From positions 2,921,501 through 2,985,500 of the forward strand of contig NC_091673.1 in assembly GCF_042453785.1 (NCBI RefSeq): DNA of 64,000 bases. Direction: 5' to 3'. Position 1 is the stretch's first letter. Each line of letters starts with the position of its first letter. A program made the position numbers and the translations under genes. The notes beneath the pieces are model-generated. The model made no database searches. It was not told the DNA's origin and saw only the letters and a program-made list of their open reading frames with translations. This stretch comes from Malus domestica (lineage: Eukaryota; Streptophyta; Magnoliopsida; Rosales; Rosaceae). This document shows, in pieces, positions 23,300 through 36,277 of the stretch.

Positions 23300-26200
23300 T
23301 TATTGGGGAGTAAATGGTGTTAATGACTTGGCATGTTGGCTCTCCATCTCAAGAAGCATCAGGGACTTCTGTCTTTGATACCTGTTTCTCTTAGCGGAAA
23401 GTGCTTGAGGAAGGGGAAAAAAATGAAAAAACCCGTCAGAAGAAACTGAAAAACTGAATACATAATATGCTAGCGGATTAGACAAGACAACGATGCCTAG
23501 AAATGGAAGTGCGAAATATGTTCTGGTGCTATTGCCTATTGTATCAGTTTTACAATTCATGTTTGTAGAAGATTGCAACAAACACAACACCAGTACGTGA
23601 ATTGCAATTAAGTTGCTACTGTTGTGAAATAGAAACAAAGATGAACATGAAATATCAACCACAAAAAAAGATATAATCAACAACAAAATATAAGATATAT
23701 TGACAAATCTGAACTTCTTTCATACTTACACGTTAAGTCTTGCGGTAGGCCAAAGTCGTAATCATTCCTACGCCTTCGGATGCAAAATATGTACAATGCC
23801 AACATGACCAGACAAAAAACAAGAACACAGGATACGGCTATCGCAATTTTACCCTTCTTAGATAAGCCTCCATTTTCCCAAAACAGAGGACAATCGGGCA
23901 AAGATGGTACACCGCACAAACCTTTGTTACCATAAAGACTGTCGAAGAAACATAGTTGCTTATTAGTTAAGTATACAACGAAAGGCTCTTATCACAACCA
24001 ACAACAATAATGTTAATAGGTCATTGAATACTGATGTTAACACCTATGTTTTATCCTTACAAACAATCATACAAGCCTACATTAGAAATGTGCAGCTTCA
24101 TCAAAATGTAAAATATAATTAATAAAAGTGAGAATATCGAACTATAATGTGACATACTCAATTGCTCCACCATGCACACCAATAGAATAGAGCTCCTCTG
24201 GAACTTGGCCTTCCAATAAGTTATTGTTCAGTAACCTGATAACAGAGAATGCGTCTTCAAAAGAAAGCAATAAACATCTGGAAAGCATATTGGCAATCAA
24301 GACTAGAAGATGGGAGACCTTTACAAGCTAGCATAATGTTTAAATATGGTTGCCAGTGTTAGGTTAAATAGAACTTAAACAGTTTGCATTTTGGCAAAAC
24401 TCCCAAGGAAAGATCGAGACCTTTACGAGCTAGTATAAAGTTTACTGAACAACATATGTTTAACAACTTAGTCTAAGTGTTGGTGACTTATCAGTAGAAG
24501 ATATCTATTGATTACAAGACTTGAGAAAATTTGAAGCAGCAGTTTCCCAGACTTGAGGGATGTTGAAAAGTCTACCGCACGTAAAATCTATCTTCAGTTT
24601 TTGGCACAATAACACATTTGCTTTAAGCCCTTCCTACTTCAAACCCGCAACCTTATTATTCAGTGATCACAGGAGAACATTTTCATAGCAAGGTTCCACA
24701 CACAAAATGAAAACTCACATAATTGGAATTCGTAATTAAATTGTCCACGACAGAGTTCCATAACCAAATAATGGAAACAAATGTATAAGCAGAACACTTA
24801 CACAAGGTGGAGATTTGAAGTCGCTAAACTCTGCGGTATAGGCCCAGTAAATTGATTGTTCGACAAATCCCTACAAATACAAATGTAATAACAATAAATA
24901 ATCACACAGAATCAAGTAACAAACCGAAAAAGTAAAAAACAAAATATCAGACTCTGTCCACATATGAAATCAACAACCATGCTATCACTTTGCATACTTA
25001 ACTATAACTGGTCTCGATGGGCAACTTGGATAATTTTCCAGAAAAGAAATCAAGAGGTGAGATCATAAGAAAAAAAAAAAAAAAAAAACTGGAGCTGATA
25101 TGACAACGAAAACGAACATCATAACTTTAACTGCTAAGTCTGTTATTTAGATAATGTCATTTAGATGAAGAAAAAGAAAAATGGCAAGAGAAAACTTCTC
25201 AAACTTCAGGGCAAGATTTCAAAGTCCAAACTATATGACAACCTGGTTTAACACATGAATTGTACAGTGAACAATTTTAAGCTGATTTGAAGTCAACTGC
25301 TGACATTAACAGTGAGATACACTTGTAGTTAACAAATATGAAGTCGATTTAAAGAAAAATCATGCATACTAACAATGAGACAGTTCCGAGTCACACAAGA
25401 GCATTAAAAAATCAATTGAGATAAGATTATACTCAACAGAATCAAGATGGATGGTCAACCAAGTGATGTTCCCGTACAGAACATTTTTCAGTTACACAAG
25501 AACATTCAAACAGAAACAATCAATAGCACAACAAAGATCAAAAGTATTCTACTGACATTGCAGGAAAATGAGTGGGACTTACAGCCTACGGAGAGTTTTT
25601 TGGCCTAGCCCAGATGGTAATACGCCCTCCAAAGAATTGGAGCTTAAGTTCCTGCAGTTTTTTTTCGATTGAGAAAATCGTATAAACTTCTACTCTAAAC
25701 AAGTTGAATCACCAAGAATTAGTCTTTGCAGGTGATACTTACAGGCTTACCAAGTTCGACAAGAGACTAATCTGGTCACTGATAAACCCTTTCAATCCTT
25801 GACTTCCAAGATCGCTGAAATACACGATACCATTAATTGAATGGATAATGCAGGTAGATTTACAACTTCACACATCTATTTTAATCGACTTCAATGCTTT
25901 TGATTAAGAAAATAAAATTCTTACATTCCAGATATGACTAGGGCAGTTCCATTCTTATTTTGCTGGCACGAAACTCCCTCCCAAGCAACCCAATTGGACG
26001 GAGCACATGGATCACCATTCCACCCCATCCTACCGGGAACTCGAAGCGATTCCTTCAATGCTCTCATAGCAACCACTACAAACAATAGAATCATGAGCTC
26101 CCAAGTTAGTTATATCAATCACAATTCAACTATCATCACCCTCAATCAAACAATTAACTTAATTGTCATTAACGAATACCTTGTTCTGGAACAGTGGCAA

Positions 26201-27417
26201 CATCAGCAGGAACCAGAGCGTAGTTTTCGAGCCCGCTGATCAACACCGCGCCGACAACATTCTGAAGCTTCACACTCAGAGCATTACTGCTTAAGTTCTT
26301 CACTGTGTAATTCCATGAATATGCCGCGAAGCTCCCCACCTCCTTGAATATGTCAATTCGCTTAACATTCTTGCCATCGATGAGAATGTCGAACACTCTC
26401 TGCCCCGCCCTCGTCACGCTCGAATCGATCTCCGCGAAATGGAACCACAACAAGTAATCGAGCTTCGCGTCCACCTGCAATTCGTACTCCAGGGCTTTGC
26501 CGCCGACGACCGCCGCCGATTGGTACAATTTCATCGGAAAATAGTTAGGGCCCTGGTCGGTGTTGGTAATGGTGTTTCTGGTGGTGATGGATCGGACGGT
26601 GGATTCGTCGCTGGTGGATCGGAAATCCTTGTCGCTTTGCCATGAGCGGCCGAAGAGGTCGGTGTCGTTGCTGAAGCCTGGGCCAAACTGATCAGAGCCG
26701 CAGGTGAACCGGCCGTAGTTGACGAGAATGTAGTCTTTGCCGAGGGTAACGGCGTCATAGGAGTCCGGGTCAACCCGGATGAGCTGGAGCGATCCGATGA
26801 CGGGAGGGTCGGTGGCAATGCTATAGAAGCAGACATCGGCGTCGGAGTCGGAGACGAAGGCGAAGAGATCCGAGTAGGCTCCGGTGCGGGCGAGGTCCTC
26901 GGGCCACGGGGAGCGCCAGGAAAACACCACAGTGCCTTCGACGGAGATGTCGAAGGAGGGGGAGTGTGACTTGCCGTCGTAGTTGTCGTAGACGGTGAAG
27001 GTGCGGATGTAGTAGCGGCCGGAGGGCAAATTGGGGATTATATAGCAGTTCTTTTTGCCGGAAGATAAAGGGAAGTAGCGGAGGGTCTGCTCCTGGGGGT
27101 GGCGGAATTGGAGTGGCTCGGAGACGATGGCGGATGCGCCGCCTGTGAAGAAGCGATCGGCGAGCCAGGTGGTGTTGAATGGATCGGTTTGGTCGGTGGT
27201 GCTGCCGGAGTCTATGTGGTAGGCGACTCCACCTGCGACATATGAAAAAAAAAAATTAAAAAAAAAAGTAGAGTCAGTGACAGTTAGAGAGTTAGTTAAT
27301 GCGGTTAATGTGTGGAGCGTGGAGATTATTACCGTAGGGATAAGGCGGTGGAGAAGCGGAGGAGGAGAAGGAGGAGAAGACAGAGAGTGAGAGGAGGAGG
27401 AAGACGACGGCGGTCAT
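23300..27417 (-). CDS. Malectin-like LRR receptor-like protein without kinase
   Basis: This is a predicted single-pass plasma-membrane protein of 629 residues, probably binding a cell-wall carbohydrate or peptide. I reconstruct nine exons: 27333-27417, 26180-27232, 25925-26075, 25743-25814, 25583-25651, 24802-24870, 24158-24235, 23730-23938 and 23300-23403. The first exon is a hydrophobic signal peptide (MTAVVFLLLSLSVFSS). Exon 2 is the malectin-like region. Exon 3 has WNGDPCAPSNWVAWEGVSC, the usual junction before LRRs. Exons 4-7 each encode about one LRR (GLKGFISDQISLLSNL, SLEGVLPSGLG, QFTGPIPQSLA, LLEGQVPEELYS). Then come NKGLCGVPSLPDCP, a membrane span (IAIAVSCVLVFCLVMLALYI) and a basic tail of about 50 residues ending KSLTPFTPQ. 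It resembles RLP4 and the Arabidopsis protein encoded next to TEM1. The function of this subgroup is not established. Confidence 0.9.
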
Positions 27418-28340
27418 GTTTTTGTTTTCGGAAGGAGCGGGGAAGGAGTGTTAGGGCACGATGCCGGATTGAGGGGAGAAATTTGGAGGGTAAAAAAGAG
27501 AAAAGGCGGAGAATAAGGGCGGCGAGATTTGCGGGGAGGGAAAGTAAGGTGGTGGTCAGATTTGGACTTGAGGGGTGGAGTTAGTAGTCGAGTGAGGGAG
27601 TGGGTGGGTTGGTAAATAACGGAATTAATACAAAAATTATATAAAATTAGAATGATTAGGGGAGTTAAGTCCGGAAGTAGGAACACAGTCACGTAGTGCA
27701 GATGAAAATTTGACAAATTCATTCAAATTAGCAGTTATATTAGGTCCTGACGTCACGTATGAATGAATGTGATTGATATTATAATTAACAAGATATGGAT
27801 GTTTTGGTGAAACAGAATTCAAAATATTAGTTAGGGACATAGTGGGTGTCCATAAATTGGGAAGCAGTTGGTCAATTTTAGTTATCTTCATTTCAATTTT
27901 AAAAGGGGTCGTCACATTTTCTCTTAACTTTGAATTTCAATTAAATATGCATTTTGTTATGTTCATCGACTAATTGACTTCATAACTCGTTTGAAATTAA
28001 AACGAATTTGGATGACAGAATGAAATGAAAAGGTAATTTATTGGACGTAAAAAAAATCGCAAACTATTAATGTTACATTTATTGCCTATTTAAAATTTTT
28101 AACTACTAAACGATACATTTATTTTCATTGCATCTACACTCATATTTATTTGTAAAATTTGAAATGAATAAATAAACAATAAATTAAATAACATAAGTGA
28201 GAAGAATAAATATATGTTAAAAAAAAAAAAAAAAAAAGAGAAAGAGATGGGTCCCAAACCAGAAACTGATTCTTGGCTTTGTTGCTTACGTCTGCATTGT
28301 CCATACGAGACGGTGCGTTTATTGGGCTGGCAATTATGAA

Positions 28341-28556
28341 CAAATGAACGAAATTGGTAAAAGTATTATGAATAGTTTATGTATTTACTACAATAGATTG
28401 ATTAAATGAACTTGATTTTAATTAATTTTTTTACAGAGATGATTTTTACATAATGATTCATAATATGAACGATTATGATTATAAGCATAAAATTTTGTGA
28501 TTTAAACACGAAACTTTTAAGTAGGAGTTCCTACTTATTTTTTAGTAACCAAGGCA
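28341..28556. repeat. Diverged arm of the 5596 hairpin MITE family
   Basis: The sequence matches 5790-5993, for example ctacaatagattgattaaa and gagatgattttta, then the same order of AT-rich blocks. Only one arm is clear; the left half is missing or too diverged to see. Confidence 0.5.
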
Positions 28557-28836
28557 TTGCTTGGCAACCAACACCACGCAACGCAATAAGCCACCATCCC
28601 TTTGCTAATAAATGAGAAAGGCTTTGTTTGGCTGATGGCAAAGTACTTCGTTCCTTTACTTGACGAAATTAATTCAAATGAAAACTGGGAAGGAATCATA
28701 TGTAAAATTGTAAACCGTAAGAATAGAGATACCATCACTCGTTGATGCATTGACAAATTTTCAAATTTTTACTGACTCTCGTCAATCTCATACTTTTTAA
28801 ATCAACTTAAACACGGCACAAGTACATTGTCACTAT

Positions 28837-29769
28837 TAGGGGTGGGTTCAAAAAATCGAAAACCGAAAACCAAACCGAACCGAAACAAAAAAAACCGAAC
28901 CGAATGAAAAAAACGAACCGAACAAAAAAACCGAACCGAACCGAATTCTTTTGGTTCGGTTCGGTTTTAGTGATCTAGAAACCGAACCAAACCGAACCGA
29001 ACCGAATTAATTAAATTAATTTTTTTATTTAATCATTTGTTTTGGGTATTATTTTCTAAACCCAATTTGTAAGTTAAAATGTGCTAACCCAATGTGTTGC
29101 CAAACTTTAAGCTCAAAATATTAAAAAAAAAGCCTATAAAAACTCTAAACCCTAACCTATTATTTCTCCCCCATATAAGGTTCCAGAACCAAACCTCTTC
29201 CCGAAGTACCTACATCCATCTCCATAGCACTGTCTACTTCTGCGCCAGCTTTCTTTTCCAAATCTACTCTCATATAACATGTAACATAATCCATAAACAT
29301 TTATTTCGGGTAGATTACTTGGGTAATTTGTGATGGAAAAGAATCCAACACACACTAAATAAATCCACCCACGCATTACCTTTACTAATCAAGTTGTCAA
29401 CATGCAGTTACAAGTAAACAACACTGATCTTTGAACAACATCATACAATTTAACTTTTCTAAGTAATTTGTACGATTTTTGTGTGATTTTTGTGTTGTGA
29501 GGTTGTTAGTTTGGACTTTGAAAGACTTGATTGATGATTTTAGTTCAACTTTAAATGTTTATTTTCATTATCTTTGATTCTAGTTAGAATATTTATGTTA
29601 TGATTGTGTTGGATATGTTAAAATTTCAATGTTTTTCATTTTTTGAAAAAAAATAAAAACAAAAAACCGAATCGAAAAAAAACCGAACCGAAAAAAATTT
29701 GAACAGAACCGAACCGAACCGAAATTTCGATTTGGTTTCGGTTTTGGCAAAAAACCGAACCCACCCCTA
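28837..29769. mobile_element. Non-autonomous hAT element, 933 bp
   Basis: The element is bounded by perfect 8-base duplications GTCACTAT at 28829-28836 and 29770-29777. It begins TAGGGGTGGGTTC and ends with the reverse complement, GAACCCACCCCTA. Just inside both ends are arrays of degenerate ACCGAACCGA motifs, running outward on opposite strands (28858-29012 and 29660-29755). The interior has no transposase-like frame. Terminal sequence and target size fit the hAT superfamily. Confidence 0.93.
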
Positions 29770-29966
29770 GTCACTATAGGGCCTCATGCTAACAGTACTA
29801 GTAATATGAATGCAAAGTTCCAACGTTGAAATTGAATCTTTTTTCCAATATAATTATTGCTTTTAAAAGGCATGAATAAATTTGGATAATAAATGTGATA
29901 TATATATTCAGCTACCTGAAGTAAAGGAATATATGCCATGCCATGACCCCATTAGTTGTATTATTA

Positions 29967-30186
29967 GGACCCGGCTTCTTTGCCCTTCCAGTTCTCATAC
30001 ACTTTCATCCCCTCCTATTTTGTACTGTCACGGTTAAACCACGTCAACATTTTATATTGATTTTTTTATAGAGATAATAAGACAAAAAGCAATAGTGATA
30101 TAAAATGTTGACGTGGCTTAACGGTGACCGCACAAATATGAGGGGATAAGAGTGTATGGGAACTGGAAGGGCAAAAAAACCAGGTA
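29967..30186. repeat. Mutator-like MITE, 220 bp
   Basis: Perfect 10-base duplications TGTATTATTA lie at 29957-29966 and 30187-30196. The arms share TTTGCCCTTCCAGTTCTCAT / TTTGCCCTTCCAGTTCCCAT, then GGTTAAACCACGTCAACATT / GCCACGTCAACATT. The arms are nearly 90 bases each with a short loop. Confidence 0.93.
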
Positions 30187-30237
30187 TGTATTATTAATTT
30201 ATTAAGTATACTGGTCAGTTTAATTATTTCATTAATA

Positions 30238-30452
30238 GAAAATGATCCTCGTCAGATCCTTTTTTTTAGGATCTTAAGAATTATGTGACCATAATCGTTC
30301 ATTGTACATCGTGTAATCAGTTTTGGTTAGATACAATATATATTTAATTTTAAATTTTAAAATAATTTCTAACTATACGATATACGATGAAGAGTCACGA
30401 TCACAAAATTCTTAAGATCCTTAGAAAAAGAATCCGACGAAAATCATTTTCC
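30238..30452. repeat. Mutator-like MITE, 215 bp
   Basis: The flanks TTCATTAATA occur at 30228-30237 and 30453-30462. The inverted arms read GAAAATGATCCTCGTCAGAT on the left and GGAAAATGATTTTCGTCGGA on the other strand at the right. They continue through AGGATCTTAAGAATT for more than 80 bases. It is related to the elements at 10294 and 47299. Confidence 0.92.
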
Positions 30453-31095
30453 TTCATTAATAAGGTAGCTCAAAATCAAAATAAAATAAAATAAGGCAAA
30501 CCTTGTTTGGTTCGGTTGTTGGGTTTGTAGGCTTGTGTTCAATTCTCTGCACCCGTGACTTGCTTACGTTTATCATTTGTTGTTTTATTTGTTTTAAACA
30601 CACACCTACTTCTTGTTACTAAATAATTCTGTTCTACACACTATATAGAAATGTCATCCACTTGCTAATTTACTCTTTAGATTCTTTTATCACATTTGTC
30701 TTTTTATGCAGTGTTTAAAATATTGATATATATGGAAATATCGATATGCAAATTTATGACGTGTTTACTAAATCGGATGAGAATTGAGAAAATGAAATTG
30801 GACTCATTTGAGCGATTTCAGTGTTATTAACATATTATTTTCATATAGAAATAGAGGTGAGGTCCACTCAAAGCAAGCACTCAAATTTCCAATTTTTTTT
30901 CTGGAATCAACTACGTGCAGAGAGAGGTAGTTTTAAAATCTTGAGAAAAATGCTCCAAGAGGAAGAAGATGGGGAAAAAAAAGAGGAAAAAGATTTCGCT
31001 GTTTTTCCGGTCGTTGGTTTTAACCTTTTAGGTGGGAGTGTGAATTTTAATGGTAATAACTAATAACAAATCCATAAAATTATAAAAAAAGCTGT

Positions 31096-31462
31096 TTAGC
31101 CAAAATGGTAATTAAAATTGATATAACTTCTCATTTTGATTTATGAGATTTGAAATTGACAGGATTGTCTCTAAGTTTATCCATCAATCATTTTGGTAAT
31201 TCTGTAAAAAAATTATGTTAAGTATGCACCAAAATGACAAAAAATACCCTCAATTAAATAAAAAAAACTTGCCAAAATGATTTGACAAAAATTGAGGGTA
31301 TTTTTTCCATTTTATCCTTATTTAATGGAGATTTTTTTTATAAAAATAACCAAAATGATTGATGATAGACAAACTTGAGGACCAATTTTATTGATTTCAA
31401 ATTTCAATGACTAAAATGAGATGTTACGCCAATCTCAATGACCATTTTGATTTAAAAGCCTT
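31096..31462. repeat. AAAATGG-family inverted-repeat element, copy C
   Basis: It runs from GCTGTTTAGCCAAAATGG to the reverse-complement end near GACCATTTTGATTTAAAAGCC. The two arms align over about 150 bases, around the motifs AAAATGACAAAAAATACCCTC and GAGGGTATTTTTTCCATTTT. It is the best preserved of the three copies and serves as the reference for the split copy B. Confidence 0.75.
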
Positions 31463-33308
31463 ATATAAAAGCTACTTTTACTATATTTTCCAAACTATAA
31501 TTGTACCATCTCTCTCGTAAAGATAAAGAACAAGATCTGCAAACTTGACGATTCCCTTTTTAACAACTCTGATTTGTTTCTTTCATATGATTATCCTTTG
31601 ATTGAATTTGTTCACATAACATAGGAGTTGAGGAGGTAGCAAAGCAAGAAAAGTGTGATATCTTATTGGCTCTCTTTTTTCCAGTTTGAGATTAAGATGG
31701 CCTAAAAAAACTAAGGGAAGTCTAATTTAGACAATGGGTGACTTGATTAAATCGTGAATGTTGGGTGTCAATATATCAATTTGTTTATATGTTGTCATAT
31801 TATGTTAGTCCTCGTGAACGAATGTGACAAATTTATTCAAATAAGAATTTTGTGTTTTTGTTTTGGCTGTGGGTTCGTATGATTATTTTTGCTTTTGCAA
31901 TTCGATTATTTTTTAAATTATTGGGGGTGATGGGTTTCATTGGTGTAATGCATTGCAACTGTTAGCATTAACAAGTTAAATCACGTCGCCATTGACATTG
32001 ATTTCTTAAAGTTGACATGCATGGTTCTTTTATCATCCCACTTGTTTGGAAAATTTTTAAAATGTCATATGAACTTATACGTATTTTTTTTAACGTACGA
32101 TATTATCTATACTAAAAGGAGGGAGTGCGCTAAGCTTTACAATGTACTGACAATAATGTGATTCAAATTAGTCTTTGGCGAGAATCGAACATAAGACATT
32201 TCACTCACAAATGAAGATATATATCACTAGATTGTAACAATACTTGTCATCTCTGTATATACTTCACATTGATTGAACTCATATGGACAATGGAAGTCTT
32301 GGATAGATGATGGATCACTCATGGATCTTAAAATGGGTAATTTGGCATACGTGTAATAATACAATTGAGTGAATCCATTGAGAAATTTTACACTTATTTT
32401 TCAAATAACACTTGGCTTTAAGTTTTTACCACGCATCTAATAAAATTGTGTATCAGTTTATAATACATAAAAGTGCTTATGAACAAAAATGTTTCACATA
32501 GGAAAAAAAAAAATTGAAATGAACCTCAAGTTCTTAACATCTCATTTTTTGGATTGAAGGGAAACATTCATAGGTCACTTTATCCATTGCAATTAGTTTT
32601 GTGTTAGATGCTCACATTTTAATATAATTCATTTGAACGACAACATCACTTAGACTGTACATTTTCATCGGCTCATAGGATGCCGCCGATGAAAGCACCA
32701 CCACCACCACCACAAGATGGCCACACCCCATTATTCCGACACACTTTCAATAAACAGTTCTTATTGTTGAAGTTTGATATAGAATAAGTTTCACAATAAA
32801 CCTTTATTAAAAATAAAAAAAAATAGAGATCCGTTTTCTCAAAGGTCCCGAGGTCGCGTCTAGTTCTCAAAAACAACAGGTCGCGTCTTTCCAGCGTGGC
32901 GTTGCCTTTGCCTCTCCATAAGGAAAATTTGTAGTTTTGACGGAAACATGGATGGTACACTACGTGTTTTTATGAAAGTAATGAAAAATTTTAATTTTTA
33001 AGTTATTAACATTTTAACATACATAACCCACCATTTATTTAAAGACAAGTAGTGTATCACTTTGTGTGACGGGATAACTGAAAAATCTCTCCTCCCTCAG
33101 TCCTTATTCCCCCTAGCTGTATATCTCACAATCCATTCCGTGGTCCCACAACACCAGTATGAAAATTACCCAAATTACCCCCAACTCAACATAACATTAA
33201 CATCCCTTCTCCCTCCTCGAATCCGAATGGTAAAGCACAGTCTACCCTTCCAATTTTGACTCTTTAATTCCGAAATTCCCACTCAAAACTCCCCGCACCA
33301 ACGAGACC

Positions 33309-34382
33309 ATGCCACAGGGCCATGGTCCTCTCCACCTCCTCCTCGCCGCCCTCTTCCTGGCTGCAACCGTACAATTTCCGGCGAATTCCGCCGCCGCCGA
33401 GCTCCCCGAGTTCCGAGAAGCACCTGCATTCCGCAACGGACGAGGATGCCCCCGAACCGCATGGTCCTCGTTGGACCAGAACTCCCACTACGACCCCTCC
33501 ATCATCCACATCGCCATGACATTGGACACCACCTACCTCCGCGGCTCCGTTGCCGGCGTCTTCTCCGTCCTCCGTCACGCTACCTGCCCCGAAAACATAG
33601 TCTTCCACTTCATCGCCGCCTCCCACCGCAGTCGCCGCTCCTCCGACCTCCACCACGTCATCACCTCCACCTTCCCTTACCTCACATTCCACCTCTACCA
33701 CTTCGACTCCAACCTCGTTCGGGGCAAGATCTCATACTCCGTCCGCCGCGCCCTTGATCAGCCCCTGAACTACGCGCGCATCTACCTCGCGGATCTCCTC
33801 CCATCGGGCGTCCGCCGCATCATCTACTTCGACTCCGACCTCATTGTCGTCGACGACGTGGCGAGGCTGTGGCGGATCGACCTCGGGCGGCGCGTGCTGG
33901 GGGCGCCGGAGTACTGCCACGCCAATTTCACCAACTATTTCACCCCGAAATTCTGGTCGAACGCGGCATTCGCGGCGGAGTTCAAGGGGCGGAGCGCGTG
34001 CTACTTCAACACCGGGGTGATGGTGATCGATCTGTGGAAGTGGAGGGAGGGCAAGTACACGCAGAAGCTGGAGCACTGGATGCGGGTGCAGAAACGGTGT
34101 CGTATCTACGAGCTGGGTTCGCTGCCGCCGTTTCTGCTGGTGTTCGCGGGTGACGTGGAGGGGGTGGAACACAGGTGGAACCAGCACGGCCTTGGCGGTG
34201 ACAACGTGGAGGGGCTGTGCAGGGACCTCCATTCTGGCCCAGTGAGCCTGCTGCACTGGAGCGGGAAAGGGAAGCCGTGGCTGAGGCTGGACTCGAAGCA
34301 GCCGTGTCCGTTGGATAGCTTGTGGGCCCCGTATGATCTGTATCGTGACCATCGTCACTCGTCACTGTTCTCTGATATCTGA
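33309..34382 (+). CDS. GATL: Galacturonosyltransferase-like GT8 protein (GATL)
   Basis: This intronless gene encodes 357 residues of the plant GATL subfamily in glycosyltransferase family 8. These Golgi enzymes act in pectin or xylan synthesis. A hydrophobic N-terminus (about residues 7-30) is a signal peptide or anchor. [15 protein letters not shown] (66-80) opens the GT8 fold. The metal-binding DxD is DSD at 175-177, in [13 protein letters not shown]. The stretch [19 protein letters not shown] (230-248), the motif [15 protein letters not shown], and NQHGLGGDN (291-299) are family hallmarks. So is [11 protein letters not shown] at 314-324, the donor-binding HxxGxxKPW. Third-position GC is very high for this locus. 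By microsynteny the closest Arabidopsis relative should be GATL3, next to RAV1, but the subtype is not certain. Confidence 0.95.
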   Translation: MPQGHGPLHLLLAALFLAATVQFPANSAAAELPEFREAPAFRNGRGCPRTAWSSLDQNSHYDPSIIHIAMTLDTTYLRGSVAGVFSVLRHATCPENIVFHFIAASHRSRRSSDLHHVITSTFPYLTFHLYHFDSNLVRGKISYSVRRALDQPLNYARIYLADLLPSGVRRIIYFDSDLIVVDDVARLWRIDLGRRVLGAPEYCHANFTNYFTPKFWSNAAFAAEFKGRSACYFNTGVMVIDLWKWREGKYTQKLEHWMRVQKRCRIYELGSLPPFLLVFAGDVEGVEHRWNQHGLGGDNVEGLCRDLHSGPVSLLHWSGKGKPWLRLDSKQPCPLDSLWAPYDLYRDHRHSSLFSDI

Positions 34383-35841
34383 GGGTGCATCGCAGTTCAC
34401 GGAGGCGCTCTGTACCGGATCCGTATCACTGCCGTCATCTGGTCGGGAAGGGATGGAGGATCAACTGCGAGAGTTTTCCTTTTGTCTGGGTCCCTTAAGG
34501 CATCATATTTTACGGCGGTTAAAACGGAGATTTACCCGAAATGGTGGGTCGAACACACGTGGTGAAGGCCAAGGAAAAATGACTTTGTGCATGGTAAAAT
34601 GTCAAATATCTAGCTGGTCTGTATTGATATATATAGATCTCGTTTGGATGTGCTGTTCAGTTATTTTGAACGTGTCAGTTATTTTAAAAGCATTTTTAGT
34701 AAGTGAAAATTAGGAAATTAGGAAATTGCATATTTTTTGGTTTGTAGTGAAAAGTGTGGTAAGATAGTGGAAGTGTATCAAAGATGATTGCTACTCTTCA
34801 CCTTTGGGACTAAAATCATTGAAAAGAAAAGTATCTTGCCATCCCACTATGTTTCTTTTCTGTAAATATGAAGCGTTGGTGGTTGATTTTTTAAGTATGC
34901 ATCGACGTATAACATATTAAGATTCTTCGTCGGTTTCTGTTATATCTTTGGCCGCACATTCAATCATTTCATTATTTCAGTGCCTACCGACGTTACCGTA
35001 CACTACAGTTAGTAGATATTTTGAGGTTTGTTGTTTATGAATGTGTTTTGTATTATTCGTTTTTTTCAGAAAATTACAAATTGGTTTTCATTTTTTTGAT
35101 ACCTTGTGAGGAGTATCTTATAAAGTTGACCGAACAAGGCTTGTGTAGGGAAGGCATATGTGCAAGAAATGTTTGAAGTTTTAATTCACGTGGGTTGTTA
35201 ACTGTTGAGACATTCTTCGGTGCAATTGAATGAAATCATGAACCAAGATGATTGCTATGTGTATATTCTTGCATTTTATCTTTGTCATGTGAGCAAATGT
35301 GAGCACCGACCTGGTGGATGATAAATTCACCCCACCTCCAACACTCTAGGTTCAGCAACCATTCATGTTGATACCCAATCATATTTAGGCACGTGTTTTA
35401 ATAATTAAAATTGTAAGCATAAATAGGATCCGTCTCTAAATGTGATTGGGTATCAGCATGAGCAGCTATTGAACTTTCAAAAGCCAAGTAGTGTTCACCT
35501 TCAAATATGGTTTGTGGGAAGATATTATTGTGTGGAAAATTTTTATCATGTGGTATCTCCGTGTTACAATATAAGTGTATATTACTAAAACGAATAACCA
35601 CATTGAGGATATGTTTACTTACCAAGAATAATATGCAATTTATGAGTATTATTCTCATTTTTTACATGAGAAGTGATTTTCACGCGTGTTTTTTAGCCTT
35701 TTACACGCTCCTGTATAGCTCTGGTCGTTGATTTCATTTTGATTTATCCAACTTGATGATCATAACTAAAAAAGAGTATCTAAGAAGATAAAATGGGTGT
35801 GTGAAAATCACTTTTGTCTTGAGATATCTTGCAGTTACTAA

Positions 35842-36231
35842 CAGTGGCGAATCCACGAAATAATATTAGTGAGGTCAGTAAGAATAGCGCAAGCAGCGCG
35901 CAAATTTGTTTATACCATAAATAGCATGCATATCGCCATTTCATCGAGTCTTGGTAGGCCTAAAGTCATTTGAAAATGCATACTACAGACATGTTAATGT
36001 ATGCAAGGAGCAGCACCCGAGGTATTCATGGACATTCATCAGGTATTGGTAAGCTTGAAGTCGGTTGGAGGGCATGTATGAAGCCAACTCTAATTTTCAA
36101 AAGGGCAACACTCAAGGTATCCATGGACATTCACCGAAGTTCGGAGGGTCAGCACCTAAGGTATCTATGGACGTTCATCGAAGTTCGGGGGGTCTGCTGA
36201 CCCCCCTTGCCCCTTAATGGATCCGCCAGTG
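35842..36231. mobile_element. hAT-like non-autonomous element, 390 bp
   Basis: Perfect 8-base duplications GTTACTAA flank it at 35834-35841 and 36232-36239. The ends are CAGTGGCGAATCCA and, on the other strand, CACTGGCGGATCCA, like the CAGTGGCGGA ends of many plant hAT elements. Inside, an imperfect unit around ggtatccatggacattcacc is repeated three times (36018-36190). Confidence 0.88.
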
Positions 36232-36277
36232 GTTACTAACCTACCCGAGAAATGAAAGTAAGTCTCATGTTGAGATT

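Larger units (their letters stand above)
27418..33308. other. Intergenic transposon cluster between RLP and GATL genes
   Basis: No host gene is recognised in these 5.9 kb. The region right of 27418 is the promoter of the receptor-like gene. The rest holds a diverged MITE arm (28341), a 933 bp hAT element (28837), two Mutator-like MITEs 51 bases apart (29967 and 30238) and an AAAATGG-family element (31096). A short CCA repeat lies at about 32697-32713. The bases from about 33000 up to 33308 are the promoter and leader of the GATL gene. Confidence 0.6.

Noticed and set aside
27312-27584. An Arg-rich plus-strand frame beside the receptor-like gene
   Set aside because: It is the antisense of the Ser-rich signal-peptide exon and leader of the receptor-like gene.
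33732-34358. A long open frame on the minus strand opposite the GATL gene
   Set aside because: It is the antisense shadow of a GC-rich coding region, with no homology; codon bias keeps stops rare on that strand.
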